NCBI RefSeq assembly: GCF_011762185.1
Contig: NZ_JAASQJ010000002.1
Span: forward strand, 1,264,141-1,328,140
Reading direction: 5' to 3'
Length of the DNA: 64,000 nucleotides
Source of the DNA: Dyadobacter arcticus
GTDB lineage: Bacteria; Bacteroidota; Bacteroidia; Cytophagales; Spirosomataceae
The position numbers and the translations under genes are program-made. Shown piece by piece: positions 1 to 9,477 of this stretch. Under the pieces are notes generated by a model, which was given only the letters and a program-made list of their open reading frames with translations, ran no database searches and was not told the origin of the DNA. Each line of letters starts with the position of its first letter. The first letter of the stretch is position 1.

Positions 1-33
1 TCGAAAGCATTGGAAGAACTTTTTGAAAAATAA
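1..33 (+). CDS. C-terminal tail of an upstream gene (partial)
   Basis: The first 33 bases read open in frame 1 and end in TAA at 31-33, encoding a charged helical tail (ALEELFEK). This looks like the last residues of a gene lying mostly outside the window and convergent with rfbC. It is too short to identify, and chance is possible. Confidence 0.35.
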   Translation, partial: SKALEELFEK

Positions 34-42
34 AATAGCCGC

Positions 43-588
43 CTAAACCCGAAAATCTGCAAACATCTCCTTAAATGTTTGTAAAATTTCATCCTTTTCT
101 GAAACCAAAGGATCGGACACTCCCCAGTCGATAGCCAAATCCGGATCATTCCAGAGAAGCCCGGATTCTGATTCCTTATTGTAAATGTTGGTGCATTTAT
201 AGCTAAAAACAGAATCCTCCAAAGCCACAAATCCATGCGCAAAGCCTTCTGGTATGTAGGCAAAATTATTGCGGTCCCCACGCAATTCAAAGATTTCATG
301 TTTGCCGAATGTTGGAGAATCAGGACGAATGTCCACGCCTACATCTAAAACCCTTCCTGAGATTACCCGAACCAATTTTCCCTGAGCAAAAGGTGCTTTT
401 TGAAAATGCAATCCCCTTACTACACCCTTTTTTGAAAAGGACTGATTATCCTGAACAAAATTGACAGGCAAACCTAATTTATCAAAAACCTGCTGATTGA
501 ATGACTCGAAAAACATTCCACGGTCGTCTTCGAAGACACGGGGGAAAATTTCAACTAAACCGGCAATAGATGTTTCTCGGATCTGCAT
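43..588 (-). CDS. rfbC: dTDP-4-dehydrorhamnose 3,5-epimerase
   Basis: Cytoplasmic cupin-fold enzyme that epimerises dTDP-4-keto-6-deoxyglucose at C3 and C5, the third step to dTDP-L-rhamnose for surface polysaccharide. The 181-residue length is normal for the family. The VRGLHFQ motif carries the catalytic His61, and Tyr130 (FSYKCTN) fits the family's active-site tyrosine. The N-terminal DDRGMFFE segment is the usual substrate-binding stretch. The start is an ATG at 588. The rest of the rhamnose pathway (rfbA, rfbB, rfbD) is not in the window, so the gene is either isolated or the edge of a cluster lying to the left. A TAAATTTG motif about 50 bases upstream could be its -7 element. Confidence 0.95.
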   Translation of the reverse strand: MQIRETSIAGLVEIFPRVFEDDRGMFFESFNQQVFDKLGLPVNFVQDNQSFSKKGVVRGLHFQKAPFAQGKLVRVISGRVLDVGVDIRPDSPTFGKHEIFELRGDRNNFAYIPEGFAHGFVALEDSVFSYKCTNIYNKESESGLLWNDPDLAIDWGVSDPLVSEKDEILQTFKEMFADFRV

Positions 589-640
589 GTATGAATATAA
601 TTTTTCGAAGGATTGGAGGCGCTGAGACTAATGTTACCGG

Positions 641-648
641 CAAATTTA
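641..648 (-). promoter_or_regulatory. possible -7 element for rfbC
   Basis: On the minus strand this reads TAAATTTG, an exact match to the Bacteroidota TAnnTTTG -7 element, 53 bases upstream of the rfbC start. No TTTG -33 element is found at the expected distance, so the call is weak. Confidence 0.3.
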
Positions 649-696
649 TGAATCTATTGTTAGAGGTTGTAATTTCGGCGCATTATTTCCAAAATC

Positions 697-1524
697 ATGA
701 CTTACCAAGAGCTTTTTCAACAAATTATACTGAAAAAATCTTATTTGTGTGTTGGGCTTGACACGGATATCCGCAAGATTCCCTCCCATTTGCGCAATGC
801 AGCCGACCCGATTTTTGAATTTAACAAACAAATCATTGACGCTACAGCCGACTTTTGCGTCTCTTTTAAACCCAATATAGCATTCTATGAAGCGCTGGGT
901 CCGAAGGGCTGGGAAAGCCTTCAAAAGACCGTTGAATATATCCCTAAAAATCACTTTTCAATTGCCGATGCCAAACGTGGCGATATTGGAAATACCTCCG
1001 GACTGTACGCCAGGACATTTTTCGATCCTGAGTCTTCCGGTTTGGATTTTCATTCGGTGACGGTAGCTCCGTATATGGGAAGTGACTCTGTTAAACCATT
1101 CCTGGAATTTGAAGGGAAATGGGTCATATTGCTTGCGCTGACTTCCAATCCAGGCAGTTTCGATTTTCAGAGGTTAGGCTTTAATGGCTCCTCGCTTTAC
1201 GAGGAAGTCCTGAAAACTTCACAAACCTGGGCTGGCCCCGATCGGATGATGTATGTGGTAGGTGCAACACAGGCTTCGGAATTTCGGAAAATACGCACCA
1301 TCATTCCGGATCATTTTTTATTGGTTCCCGGTGTAGGCGCTCAGGGCGGTAATCTTGAAGAGGTTTCGCGGTTTGGGATGAATTCGAGTTGCGGGCTGTT
1401 GGTTAATGCGTCCAGAAGCATTATATATGCAGGAAACGGTCTGGATTTCGCAGAAAAGGCAAAAAAGGAAGCGTTGGCGCTTCAAAAAGAAATGGAAATT
1501 TATCTTGACAAATATTGTAATTAG
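697..1524 (+). CDS. pyrF: orotidine 5'-phosphate decarboxylase (type 2)
   Basis: Decarboxylates OMP to UMP, the last step of de novo pyrimidine synthesis, in the cytoplasm. The 275 residues match the longer type 2 form rather than the roughly 230-residue E. coli form. Visible motifs are [11 protein letters not shown] near residue 19 and [10 protein letters not shown] at 91-100, with the catalytic lysine at 93 in the D-x-K-x-x-D pattern. The C-terminal part holds the phosphate-binding [10 protein letters not shown]. The start is the ATG at 697. The stop lies 10 bases before the lysA ATG, so the two are probably co-transcribed. Confidence 0.95.
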   Translation: MTYQELFQQIILKKSYLCVGLDTDIRKIPSHLRNAADPIFEFNKQIIDATADFCVSFKPNIAFYEALGPKGWESLQKTVEYIPKNHFSIADAKRGDIGNTSGLYARTFFDPESSGLDFHSVTVAPYMGSDSVKPFLEFEGKWVILLALTSNPGSFDFQRLGFNGSSLYEEVLKTSQTWAGPDRMMYVVGATQASEFRKIRTIIPDHFLLVPGVGAQGGNLEEVSRFGMNSSCGLLVNASRSIIYAGNGLDFAEKAKKEALALQKEMEIYLDKYCN

Positions 1525-1534
1525 GTTACCTCCA

Positions 1535-2764
1535 ATGCAACGCACTGAACCCCAGAACTATTTAATCCAGGGAATCGATCCCATCCAATTAACAGAACAA
1601 TTTGGAAGTCCGCTCTATGTTTATGATGGCGGAACGATCCGGAGAAAGGTAGCTGAACTCCTGCATGCATTTGCCGGGATCAATATGAAGATTAAATATG
1701 CCTGTAAGGCAAATACCAATCTGGCAGTTTTAAAATTGATGCGGGAAATTGGAGTAGAATTGGATGTTGTATCTCCGGGAGAGCTCGAAATGGGAAAGCT
1801 TGCAGGATATAATGCATCTCAAATCACCTTTACACCCAGCGGTGTGCCATTTGAGGAAGTCAGGGAGGCCGTAGAAACGGGTGCCATTGTAAATGTGGAC
1901 AGCCTGCCTCTGCTGGAATGGTTCGGTCAGACGTATGGCAATACCAAACCTTGTCTGATCCGGATCAAACCCAATGTGGCAGCTGGTGGAAACATTAAAA
2001 TTATGACTGCCCATGCCGATTCTAAATTTGGCATTTCAGTGTTACTGCTTGATCAGATTTTAGAAGTGGTAAAGAAATACGACATTAAAATCATTGGACT
2101 ACATCAGCATACAGGCTCTGACATTAAAGATGCAGAACCGTTTTTGAAGGTAGCTGATATTTTATTTGAGACAGCAAAACACTTCCCACATCTTGAAATC
2201 ATCGATCTGGGAGGAGGATTTAAGGTATCATATTTACCTGGCGATGCCATTACGGATATGGATTTGCTCGGTGAAAAAATCTCTGAGCGATTTAAAACGT
2301 TTTGCAAAGAATATGGCCGGGAGTTACAGCTTTGGTTTGAACCAGGGAAATTTCTGGTAAGTGAGTCAGGCTATCTATTAGTAAAAACAACAGTCGTTAA
2401 AGAGGATCCGGCCCGGAATTTTGTACATGTGGATTCCGGACTTAATCATTTGATAAGGCCCATGATGTACGGGTCCTATCACCACATTCTAAATCTATCT
2501 AATCCCGACGGTGCGCTCAAATCCTACAATGTCGTAGGTTATATCTGCGAGACAGACACTTTTGCGTCAGATCGTGAACTTCCGGAAGTGCGGAAAGACG
2601 ATATCCTGGCCTTCCTCAATGCCGGCGCTTACGGATTTACGATGAGCTCCAATTACAATGCAAGGTTAAGACCGGCCGAAGTTTTGATTGATAACGGCCA
2701 GGCGAGGCTGGTTAGGAGACGTGAAACATTGGAAGATTTGCTGCAAACGCAACTTGGAATGTAA
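1535..2764 (+). CDS. lysA: diaminopimelate decarboxylase
   Basis: PLP-dependent enzyme that decarboxylates meso-diaminopimelate to L-lysine. Fold type III alanine-racemase-like barrel: KYACKAN carries the PLP lysine (Lys58 from this start), HQHTGSDI and LGGGF lie mid-protein, and YICETDTF near the C terminus supplies the active-site cysteine of the partner subunit. The open frame extends back to 1406 inside pyrF. The ATG at 1535 (MQRTEPQNYL) is preferred because it follows the pyrF stop and gives the usual length of about 410 residues. Pairing with pyrF suggests a house-keeping operon. Confidence 0.93.
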   Translation: MQRTEPQNYLIQGIDPIQLTEQFGSPLYVYDGGTIRRKVAELLHAFAGINMKIKYACKANTNLAVLKLMREIGVELDVVSPGELEMGKLAGYNASQITFTPSGVPFEEVREAVETGAIVNVDSLPLLEWFGQTYGNTKPCLIRIKPNVAAGGNIKIMTAHADSKFGISVLLLDQILEVVKKYDIKIIGLHQHTGSDIKDAEPFLKVADILFETAKHFPHLEIIDLGGGFKVSYLPGDAITDMDLLGEKISERFKTFCKEYGRELQLWFEPGKFLVSESGYLLVKTTVVKEDPARNFVHVDSGLNHLIRPMMYGSYHHILNLSNPDGALKSYNVVGYICETDTFASDRELPEVRKDDILAFLNAGAYGFTMSSNYNARLRPAEVLIDNGQARLVRRRETLEDLLQTQLGM

Positions 2765-2784
2765 TGATGCAGCGAATGCTCTTT

Positions 2785-2808
2785 ATTGCCATTTTGTCCG
2801 GCAATTTT
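2785..2808 (+). terminator. weak terminator-like hairpin after lysA
   Basis: A 6-base-pair stem ATTGCC/GGCAAT with a 9-base loop is followed by TTTC, 20 bases past the lysA stop. The stem is short and the T run poor, so this is tentative. Confidence 0.3.
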
Positions 2809-2900
2809 CACTTTGCGATATTATAATGTCAAAATTTCCGGTTTAACTCCCAGGCACATGATTTTTGGTGGTCCAATACATCATTAATAAAATCAACGCC

Positions 2901-5504
2901 GTGAACTTTAACCAATATACTATCAAGGCGCAGGAATTAATTCAGCATGCCGCGCAAATGGTCCAGGGCAATCAGCAGCAGGCGATTGAGACGGGCCATG
3001 TTCTCAAATCCATTTTAGAGGAGGACCCAAATACTTCCCTTTTCCTTTTTAATAAATTGAATATCAGTACCGATATTCTCAATAATCGTTTACAAAAAAT
3101 TCTGGACAACTATCCGCGGGTGAGTGGAGGTCAGCCTTATCTCAGTAATGAAATGGCTGCCGCAGGCGGAAAAGCGCAAAATTACCTAAAGGAATTCGGA
3201 GATGAATTTATAAGTATCGAACTCATTTTGCTGGGCATCCTTGGTGGAAAAGATACCACCGCCAATCTGATGAAAGAAGTTGGGATTAAGGAAAAAGAAC
3301 TTATTAACGCCATAAAGGAACTTAGAGGAAAAAATAATCCTGTGAAAGATCAAAATGCAGAAGCAAAGTATCGTTCACTGGAGCGATACAGCAAAAATTT
3401 AAATGAATTGGCAAAGGCCGGAAAAATTGACCCTGTTATTGGACGAGATGAAGAAATCAGGCGTGTTTTGCAGATCCTAAGCCGCCGTACCAAGAATAAC
3501 CCCATTTTATTGGGCGAGCCCGGTGTAGGTAAAACTGCCATTGTAGAAGGCCTTGCGCAAAGGATTGTGCAGGGAGATGTACCTGAAAATCTGAAGTCTA
3601 AAATTGTTGTTTCGCTTGATATGGGCCTCCTGATTGCGGGTGCGAAATACAAAGGCGAATTTGAGGAACGTCTCAAAGCAGTGATCAAGGAAGTGACCGA
3701 CTCGGAAGGTGAAATTGTCCTGTTTATCGACGAAATTCATACATTAATCGGAGCCGGGGGAGGAGGAGAAAGCGCGATGGATGCAGCCAACCTGCTGAAA
3801 CCGGCCCTGGCCCGCGGCGAATTACACGCGATTGGTGCTACGACTCTCAAGGAGTACCAGAAATATATGGAAAAGGACAAGGCGCTGGAACGTCGTTTTC
3901 AGGCTGTGATGGTGGACGAACCTAACATACCGGATGCAATCAGTATTTTGCGGGGTATTAAGGAAAAATATGAATTGCACCACGGGGTACGGATTCAGGA
4001 TGACGCGGTTATTGCGGCAGTTGAGTTATCCAACAGATATATCAGCGATCGGTTTTTGCCAGATAAAGCCATCGATTTAATGGACGAAGCGGCTTCGAAG
4101 CTTAGATTGGAGATGGATAGTGTGCCAGAAGAACTGGACGAACTGAACCGCCGGATCATGCAGCTGGAAATTGAAAGAGAGGCAATCAGAAGAGAAAATA
4201 ATAAGGACAAGGAAACCGTCCTGAACAGGGAAATTGCCGACCTAAGCGGGGACAGGAACACTTTGAAGGCCCAATGGGAGAATGAAAAAGGTAAAGTGAA
4301 CGAGGTGCGTGCGCTGAAAGAGCAAAGCGAGCAATTGCGTTTGGAAGCAGAGCAGGCTGAACGTTCCGGTGATTTTGGAAAGGTTGCGGAAATCCGTTAC
4401 GGTCGCATTCCGGAGGTTAATCAAAAGCTGGCTGAGCTTCAAAACTCTGAAAATCAACATAGTCTGATGCAGGAAGAGATTACCCCGGAAGACATTGCGG
4501 AGGTAGTTGCTAAGTGGACGGGAATTCCGGTTAGTAAAATGCTGCAAAGCGACCGTGAAAAGTTACTTCAATTGGAGGAGCATTTGCATCAGCGGGTTGC
4601 TGGTCAGAATGAGGCTATTGGAGTGGTATCTGATGCGGTACGTCGCAGCCGGGCTGGATTGCAGGATTCAAAAAAACCCATTGGAAGCTTTCTTTTTCTT
4701 GGACCAACAGGTGTTGGTAAGACTGAATTGGCAAAAACGCTGGCTGAATATCTTTTCAATGATGAAAATGCGATGGTCCGGATTGATATGAGTGAATATC
4801 AGGAACGTCACGCGGTAAGCAGGCTCGTGGGAGCGCCTCCGGGATATGTGGGTTACGACGAAGGTGGACAACTTACCGAAGCTGTTCGCAGGAAACCTTA
4901 CAGTGTAATTTTGCTGGACGAAATTGAAAAAGGCCATCCCGACGTTTGGAACATCCTTTTACAAGTATTGGACGAAGGCCGTTTGACTGATAATAAAGGT
5001 CGTGTTGCTAATTTTAAGAATACGATCATCATTATGACTTCTAATATGGGAAGCCACATTATTCAGGAAAAATTTGCCGAGGATGAAGGCTGGAACCATA
5101 CATTGATTGTGGAGGAGGCCAAACAGGCAGTTCTTGATTTGCTAAAAGCATCCGTAAGGCCAGAGTTCCTGAACAGGATTGATGAAATCGTTCTCTTTGA
5201 ACCATTGAGCTTGAAGAACATCCGCAAGATTGTAGACATTCAATTTAAAGGAATTCAAAAAATGCTGCAGGAACAAGGCATTACCTTGGATGCAACGGAC
5301 GAAGCCTTGACAAAGCTGGGCGAAGACGGTTTTGATCCTGCTTACGGTGCTCGCCCCCTTAAACGGGTTTTGCAGAGACGTATCCTGAATGAGCTTTCCA
5401 AAGGAATTCTTAGTGGTCAGGTTGCGAAAGATTCAGTAATCATGATGGAGTTAAATTCCAAAGGTGATCTGATATTTGAGAATGTAGGTAACGTTGAAAT
5501 TTAA
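2901..5504 (+). CDS. clpB: ATP-dependent disaggregase ClpB
   Basis: Hexameric AAA+ chaperone that pulls proteins out of aggregates together with DnaK. Domains in order: Clp N-domain (about 1-145), NBD1 with Walker A GEPGVGKT near residue 204, a coiled-coil M-domain rich in Glu, Arg and Lys (about 400-520), NBD2 with Walker A GPTGVGKT near residue 600, and the C-terminal D2-small domain. The 867 residues are normal. The open frame begins at a TTG at 2865, but the GTG at 2901 gives [15 protein letters not shown], the typical Bacteroidota ClpB start, and is chosen here. No CIRCE operator was recognised upstream. A strong terminator follows at 5530. Confidence 0.96.
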   Translation: MNFNQYTIKAQELIQHAAQMVQGNQQQAIETGHVLKSILEEDPNTSLFLFNKLNISTDILNNRLQKILDNYPRVSGGQPYLSNEMAAAGGKAQNYLKEFGDEFISIELILLGILGGKDTTANLMKEVGIKEKELINAIKELRGKNNPVKDQNAEAKYRSLERYSKNLNELAKAGKIDPVIGRDEEIRRVLQILSRRTKNNPILLGEPGVGKTAIVEGLAQRIVQGDVPENLKSKIVVSLDMGLLIAGAKYKGEFEERLKAVIKEVTDSEGEIVLFIDEIHTLIGAGGGGESAMDAANLLKPALARGELHAIGATTLKEYQKYMEKDKALERRFQAVMVDEPNIPDAISILRGIKEKYELHHGVRIQDDAVIAAVELSNRYISDRFLPDKAIDLMDEAASKLRLEMDSVPEELDELNRRIMQLEIEREAIRRENNKDKETVLNREIADLSGDRNTLKAQWENEKGKVNEVRALKEQSEQLRLEAEQAERSGDFGKVAEIRYGRIPEVNQKLAELQNSENQHSLMQEEITPEDIAEVVAKWTGIPVSKMLQSDREKLLQLEEHLHQRVAGQNEAIGVVSDAVRRSRAGLQDSKKPIGSFLFLGPTGVGKTELAKTLAEYLFNDENAMVRIDMSEYQERHAVSRLVGAPPGYVGYDEGGQLTEAVRRKPYSVILLDEIEKGHPDVWNILLQVLDEGRLTDNKGRVANFKNTIIIMTSNMGSHIIQEKFAEDEGWNHTLIVEEAKQAVLDLLKASVRPEFLNRIDEIVLFEPLSLKNIRKIVDIQFKGIQKMLQEQGITLDATDEALTKLGEDGFDPAYGARPLKRVLQRRILNELSKGILSGQVAKDSVIMMELNSKGDLIFENVGNVEI

Positions 5505-5529
5505 TATCCGGAAATAGTTATAAATCCAG

Positions 5530-5560
5530 GGAGCGGCCAAAAGCCGCTCCTTTTGTTTTG
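5530..5560 (+). terminator. rho-independent terminator of clpB
   Basis: Perfect 8-base-pair stem GGAGCGGC/GCCGCTCC with a CAAAA loop, followed by TTTTGTTTTG, 25 bases after the clpB stop. Confidence 0.88.
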
Positions 5561-5713
5561 GATTGATAAGCATCAAAATGCTGTTTCCACACCTGGGGTT
5601 TGCATTCAACAACTTACCTTTCCGTACTATGCAAACGATTGAATACGATTGTGGCATAATTATTGTGCAATTATTTGACTGAATAATCTAACCCTTATAT
5701 CTACACAAAATCC

Positions 5714-6265
5714 ATGGAACCGTCATTAAATTCATTCAAAGTTGCAATTCTTGTTGCCGATGGATTTGAGCAGGTTGAAATGTCCTGCCCTAGAAAAGTC
5801 CTAAACCAAAATGGCGCGACCACGCATTTGATTTCCCCCAACAAAAACTATGTCAGAGGCTGGAGTCATCTGGATTGGGGTGAAAAATTTAAGGTGGATG
5901 TGCCTCTTTCCATGGCACGTCCTGAATATTATGATGCACTTTTGCTTCCGGGAGGGATAATGGGTATGGACTGTTTAAGAATTAACCCATATGCTGTGGA
6001 ATTCGTAAAATCCTTTTTCTCGTCGCGTAAGCCTATTGCGGCTATATGCTACGGCCCACAAATACTGATTGATGCGGACGTGGTATTGGGACGTACCCTC
6101 ACCTCGTTTCTCTCGATCCGGCACGACCTGGAAAATGCCGGGGCAATTTGGGTTGACCAGGATGTAGTGACCAATAATGGATTGATTACCAGTCGAACAA
6201 CCGATGATCTTTCTGTTTTTACCAGCACAATGATTAAAGAATTCAATATGGAGTTTCATCAATAA
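5714..6265 (+). CDS. DJ-1/PfpI family protein
   Basis: Cytoplasmic class I glutamine-amidotransferase-like fold of the DJ-1/PfpI superfamily, whose members include glyoxalase/deglycase-like and stress proteins. The 183-residue length fits. Visible features: VADGFEQVE with the conserved Glu19, the LLLPGG loop at 77-81, and the nucleophile elbow AAICYGPQ with Cys112. The residue after the cysteine is Tyr113; many PfpI/YhbO proteins have His there (AICHGP). That loss of the usual catalytic histidine makes protease or classical deglycase activity uncertain. It is a single gene, flanked by the clpB terminator and its own terminator at 6302. The position after clpB hints at a stress role, which is inference. 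Confidence 0.85.
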   Translation: MEPSLNSFKVAILVADGFEQVEMSCPRKVLNQNGATTHLISPNKNYVRGWSHLDWGEKFKVDVPLSMARPEYYDALLLPGGIMGMDCLRINPYAVEFVKSFFSSRKPIAAICYGPQILIDADVVLGRTLTSFLSIRHDLENAGAIWVDQDVVTNNGLITSRTTDDLSVFTSTMIKEFNMEFHQ

Positions 6266-6301
6266 GAATAATGTAATAAGACACTTATCAACAAACATAT
6301 T

Positions 6302-6330
6302 AAAGCATTCCGACCCCGGGATGCTTTTTT
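6302..6330 (+). terminator. terminator after the DJ-1/PfpI gene
   Basis: An 11-base-pair stem AAAGCATTCCG/CGGGATGCTTT (one G-T pair) with an ACCC loop, running into TTTTTT. Confidence 0.85.
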
Positions 6331-6385
6331 ATTTTCCATATCTCCTCCAAAGTTTTAATATTTGCCGTCTCACGCAAGCCTCCCC

Positions 6386-7879
6386 ATGTCGCATATTTCG
6401 CTCCTCAATGTTTCTGTTCGCAAGTACGATGTTACTGTTCTTTCAGATATTAATTGGGAAACTCAAACCGGGGAAAATTGGGCGATCATCGGGCCTAATG
6501 GATCAGGCAAGACGATTTTACTTGATATCCTTGCGGGAAAATGGCCGGTAATTTCAGGAAAACTTACATACAGTTGGGATGCGCCGCTGCGTGAAACGAT
6601 AGAGCTTGTTTCAAATGACTATTCCTTCAATCGCATTGTCAGCGCAGGGGCCGAATATTATCAGCAGCGTTTTTACGCCTACGAAGCAGAGCGCGCGCCA
6701 ACCTTGCGGGCCATTCTCACCGATCAGCTCAAACCGGTGGGAACCATTGATGAAAAATCCGTTAAACTGGAACCTTCCAAAGTAAATGAGCAGGATCTTG
6801 CAAAAGTTGCTGATCTCCTATCAATCACCCACCTGCTCGACCACGCTTTTGTGACCCTTTCGAATGGCGAGACGCGGCGGATGTTATTGGCCAAATCGCT
6901 TCTTAAAAAACCAAAAGTGCTCATGCTGGATAATGCATTCAGCGGTCTTGATGTAATTTCCAGAGAAGTTTTAAGAAATGCGTTAAACACTTTAACTGAC
7001 GCAGGAGTAACGATTATCATGGCAACCACTGCTTCCGAAATTCCGCCTTGCATTACGCATGTACTGGAACTGGATGCCGGTAAAATCCGGAGAACTTCGT
7101 CGGTAACTCATTTTAAGGCAACAATAGAACCAGCCGATCTTCCAAAACCCGATCCAATTGCACTAGCCGATTTCGGGCAGCCGGAGCATACTGATTTTCA
7201 ATCCACGGTGGATCTTCGGAACATTACGGTCCGCTATCATGATCAACTCATATTAGACAATGTGAATTGGAAAATCACAAAAGGAGAAAAATGGGCGTTG
7301 TCTGGCCCGAACGGTTCAGGCAAATCCACACTTTTAAGCATTATCACAGCAGATAATCCACAGCGTTTAGCCAACGATTTTGATTTATTTGATCGAAAAA
7401 GAGGCGGTAGTGGCGCGTCAATCTGGGACATAAAGCAGAAAATTGGACACGTATCCCCCGAGCTTCACCTGTATTTTCCAAGAAATACAACGGTATTTAA
7501 AACCATCGCATCCGGCTTTTTCGACGCAACCGGTGTTTTTTTCAAAAAGCTAACTGAATTTCAGGTCCAACGAGTAAGACAAGTTGCTGTGCTTCTGCAC
7601 GTTTCCCATTTGATTGAAAAAGATTTCTCCCAGCTTTCAAAAGGTCAGCAGCGAATGATATTGCTTGCAAGAGCTTTGGTTAAAAATCCGCCGTTACTGA
7701 TCCTTGACGAACCTTGCCAGGGCCTGGACACAGAATCTATTGAATATTTTAAATCAATAGTAAACGCAATTTGTGATACGCCGGAAAGGACATTAATCTA
7801 CGTTTCGCATTATCCGCATGAGATTCCGGAATGTGTCACCCGCTTTTTGAAGTTGGAAAATGGTAGGGTTATTTCATGA
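6386..7879 (+). CDS. tandem ABC ATPase of the ModF/PhrA type
   Basis: Two ABC nucleotide-binding domains in one soluble chain of 497 residues, without membrane segments, as in E. coli ModF (PhrA); the molecular role of that group is not settled. NBD1 has Walker A GPNGSGKT at 36-43, a weak signature (LSNGETRR) and Walker B LMLDNA, where Asn183 replaces the catalytic glutamate. NBD2 has Walker A GPNGSGKS near 307, signature LSKGQQR and an intact Walker B LLILDEP. One site is therefore probably unable to hydrolyse ATP. The ATG at 6386 is preferred over the upstream TTG at 6362. The stop abuts the stop of the opposite-strand gene with no bases between. An ABC-F translation factor is less likely because the long inter-domain linker is absent. 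Confidence 0.8.
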   Translation: MSHISLLNVSVRKYDVTVLSDINWETQTGENWAIIGPNGSGKTILLDILAGKWPVISGKLTYSWDAPLRETIELVSNDYSFNRIVSAGAEYYQQRFYAYEAERAPTLRAILTDQLKPVGTIDEKSVKLEPSKVNEQDLAKVADLLSITHLLDHAFVTLSNGETRRMLLAKSLLKKPKVLMLDNAFSGLDVISREVLRNALNTLTDAGVTIIMATTASEIPPCITHVLELDAGKIRRTSSVTHFKATIEPADLPKPDPIALADFGQPEHTDFQSTVDLRNITVRYHDQLILDNVNWKITKGEKWALSGPNGSGKSTLLSIITADNPQRLANDFDLFDRKRGGSGASIWDIKQKIGHVSPELHLYFPRNTTVFKTIASGFFDATGVFFKKLTEFQVQRVRQVAVLLHVSHLIEKDFSQLSKGQQRMILLARALVKNPPLLILDEPCQGLDTESIEYFKSIVNAICDTPERTLIYVSHYPHEIPECVTRFLKLENGRVIS

Positions 7880-9373
7880 TCACTGTTTTATTCCCTGCAC
7901 AATCACCGTTTGTCCACCCTCTTTATTGGTGCTTAGGCCGCTTCCGTCCGCGCCTTTGAACCTTTCGTCCTGCCAGGTGTGGATGTGCAGGTTAATCATG
8001 AATGTTTCCGGAATACCTATAATATTCGAAATGTCTATCATTGCACCGTACTCCCAGGTACTGAGTGCATAGTTTTTGGTCGTGTTGTATTTGGCATCAA
8101 ATGCCGTGTCCTCACGCCGGTGATGCATTTGGAGCATTGCCTTGCTTTCTTTTGTACCCATGTTGTACTGCCAGATTGTGCCGTCGTGATCGTTCTTCTG
8201 ATAGTGCGAATCGCCATCTTCCTGGACGTAGACATAATTTTTTGTCACACAAATATTGTCGGGATTGACAATAAAACTACCCGGCTTGTCTTCCCCATCC
8301 ATCGCAATTTTAAGCTGGCCTTTCAGTGGATTTCCTTCATTTAATTTGAGATGATACACCCTACCCCACATATTCTTCCCCGCAAACGGAGAAACTTTAT
8401 CCCCCTGACTAATGCCGGATGCTGTGAAATAAACTTCTCTCCCAGCCCCATTTCCACCTTTTCGGTAGTCCAAATCTTCTACCCGGGCGAACTGGATCAT
8501 CTTTTTCTCAACAGTCTGTGTCTGCAACTGCATTCCTGTACTGTTCTTAACATCGTCAAAAGGCGCAAATTCTACATCGTACACCTGCCCCTTTACCATT
8601 TCCGTCTCTACACTTTCCTGATTTGTCCTTCGTAATGCATACAACTTGCCATTCACCAAATCCCCTACTACATCGGAAATGTAGGCAACCAGCTGGCCGT
8701 CGGCGTGATCTTCGCCAATTAACACTACTGTTTTGCCCGGAAAAGCGTCTTTTGGAAGCGGAACTGCGTTTTCAGCATTCCACTTACCAAATGCAGGTAC
8801 CGTTCTTGAATGGTTCTTCTTATCCGCTGGTGCCAGCGGATCGATCGCATGTGTCATGGATTCTGACCCACTTTCCCCAGCTGTCAGAAAAAGCGGCCCG
8901 AAGCCGTGCTCGGCAGGGGTAGCCAAGGTAGCAGAACACAATCGCCATTGAGCCCCCTCGGCGTCCAGAATATATTCTCCTTTTACCGGTTTCAATTCTT
9001 TGTTCATAAAAACCCGCGATACGGAGAAAAGGCCCTCATGATTGCACACCATCACATATCCGTCTCGTGCTGGGTCTTTCATCAATGCCGCTCCGTCGGG
9101 CTGGGCGCCATAAATGAAAGACTTTGAGTCAGAAAGCGTGTCGTCGGAGCTTATTAATGTGGTTATTTTCAAACTTTCAAAACCTACAAGAGACCGCACC
9201 AATGCAGGTGTAACGGACCTGTTTTCTAATTTGACAAAATTAACAGGAGGGTCGGGCGGATCAGGCGGAGAGGGCGGCGTGTTGGTATCCTTCTCGCACC
9301 CAGCCATGATCAGAAAACCAAAAATGATAAGTATAATGGAGGTTTTTCCTCTAACCAGGTAAGGTTTTTTCAT
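7880..9373 (-). CDS. PhoX/DUF839-like lipoprotein
   Basis: Predicted exported lipoprotein of 497 residues. It has a basic N terminus, a hydrophobic stretch and a lipobox (LIMAGC, Cys about 26), then a proline-rich linker (PPSPPDPPDPP). The rest resembles the DUF839/PhoX beta-propeller family: YVMVCNHEG, GESGSESMTHAID, FIVNPDNICVTKNYVYVQEDG and GTIWQYN are typical blocks, with acidic residues that could bind calcium or iron. PhoX proteins are Tat-exported alkaline phosphatases. This one has a lipoprotein signal instead, so phosphatase activity is inferred only. A TAnnTTTG match 77 bases upstream may be its promoter. It is divergent from pccB and tail-to-tail with the ABC ATPase. Confidence 0.68.
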   Translation of the reverse strand: MKKPYLVRGKTSIILIIFGFLIMAGCEKDTNTPPSPPDPPDPPVNFVKLENRSVTPALVRSLVGFESLKITTLISSDDTLSDSKSFIYGAQPDGAALMKDPARDGYVMVCNHEGLFSVSRVFMNKELKPVKGEYILDAEGAQWRLCSATLATPAEHGFGPLFLTAGESGSESMTHAIDPLAPADKKNHSRTVPAFGKWNAENAVPLPKDAFPGKTVVLIGEDHADGQLVAYISDVVGDLVNGKLYALRRTNQESVETEMVKGQVYDVEFAPFDDVKNSTGMQLQTQTVEKKMIQFARVEDLDYRKGGNGAGREVYFTASGISQGDKVSPFAGKNMWGRVYHLKLNEGNPLKGQLKIAMDGEDKPGSFIVNPDNICVTKNYVYVQEDGDSHYQKNDHDGTIWQYNMGTKESKAMLQMHHRREDTAFDAKYNTTKNYALSTWEYGAMIDISNIIGIPETFMINLHIHTWQDERFKGADGSGLSTNKEGGQTVIVQGIKQ

Positions 9374-9449
9374 ATTAAGGTTTGCCTCATAAGAAATCGA
9401 TAATTTCCCGAATCAGTAAATTGACGCTATATTTATAAACTGTTCAAGA

Positions 9450-9457
9450 CAAAAGTA
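9450..9457 (-). promoter_or_regulatory. possible -7 element of the PhoX-like gene
   Basis: On the minus strand this reads TACTTTTG, matching TAnnTTTG, 77 bases upstream of the start at 9373. No convincing -33 TTTG is present. Confidence 0.3.
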
Positions 9458-9477
9458 ACCATATCGGCACGTATTAC

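Noticed and set aside
646..954. Minus-strand frame over pyrF
   Set aside because: Antisense shadow of a well-conserved gene with no recognisable domain.
1406..1534. Longer lysA start inside pyrF
   Set aside because: It would overlap pyrF by 119 bases and add 43 basic residues absent from the family; ATG 1535 fits better.
2865..2900. Upstream TTG start for clpB
   Set aside because: The GTG at 2901 gives the usual N terminus [11 protein letters not shown]; the 12 extra residues look random.
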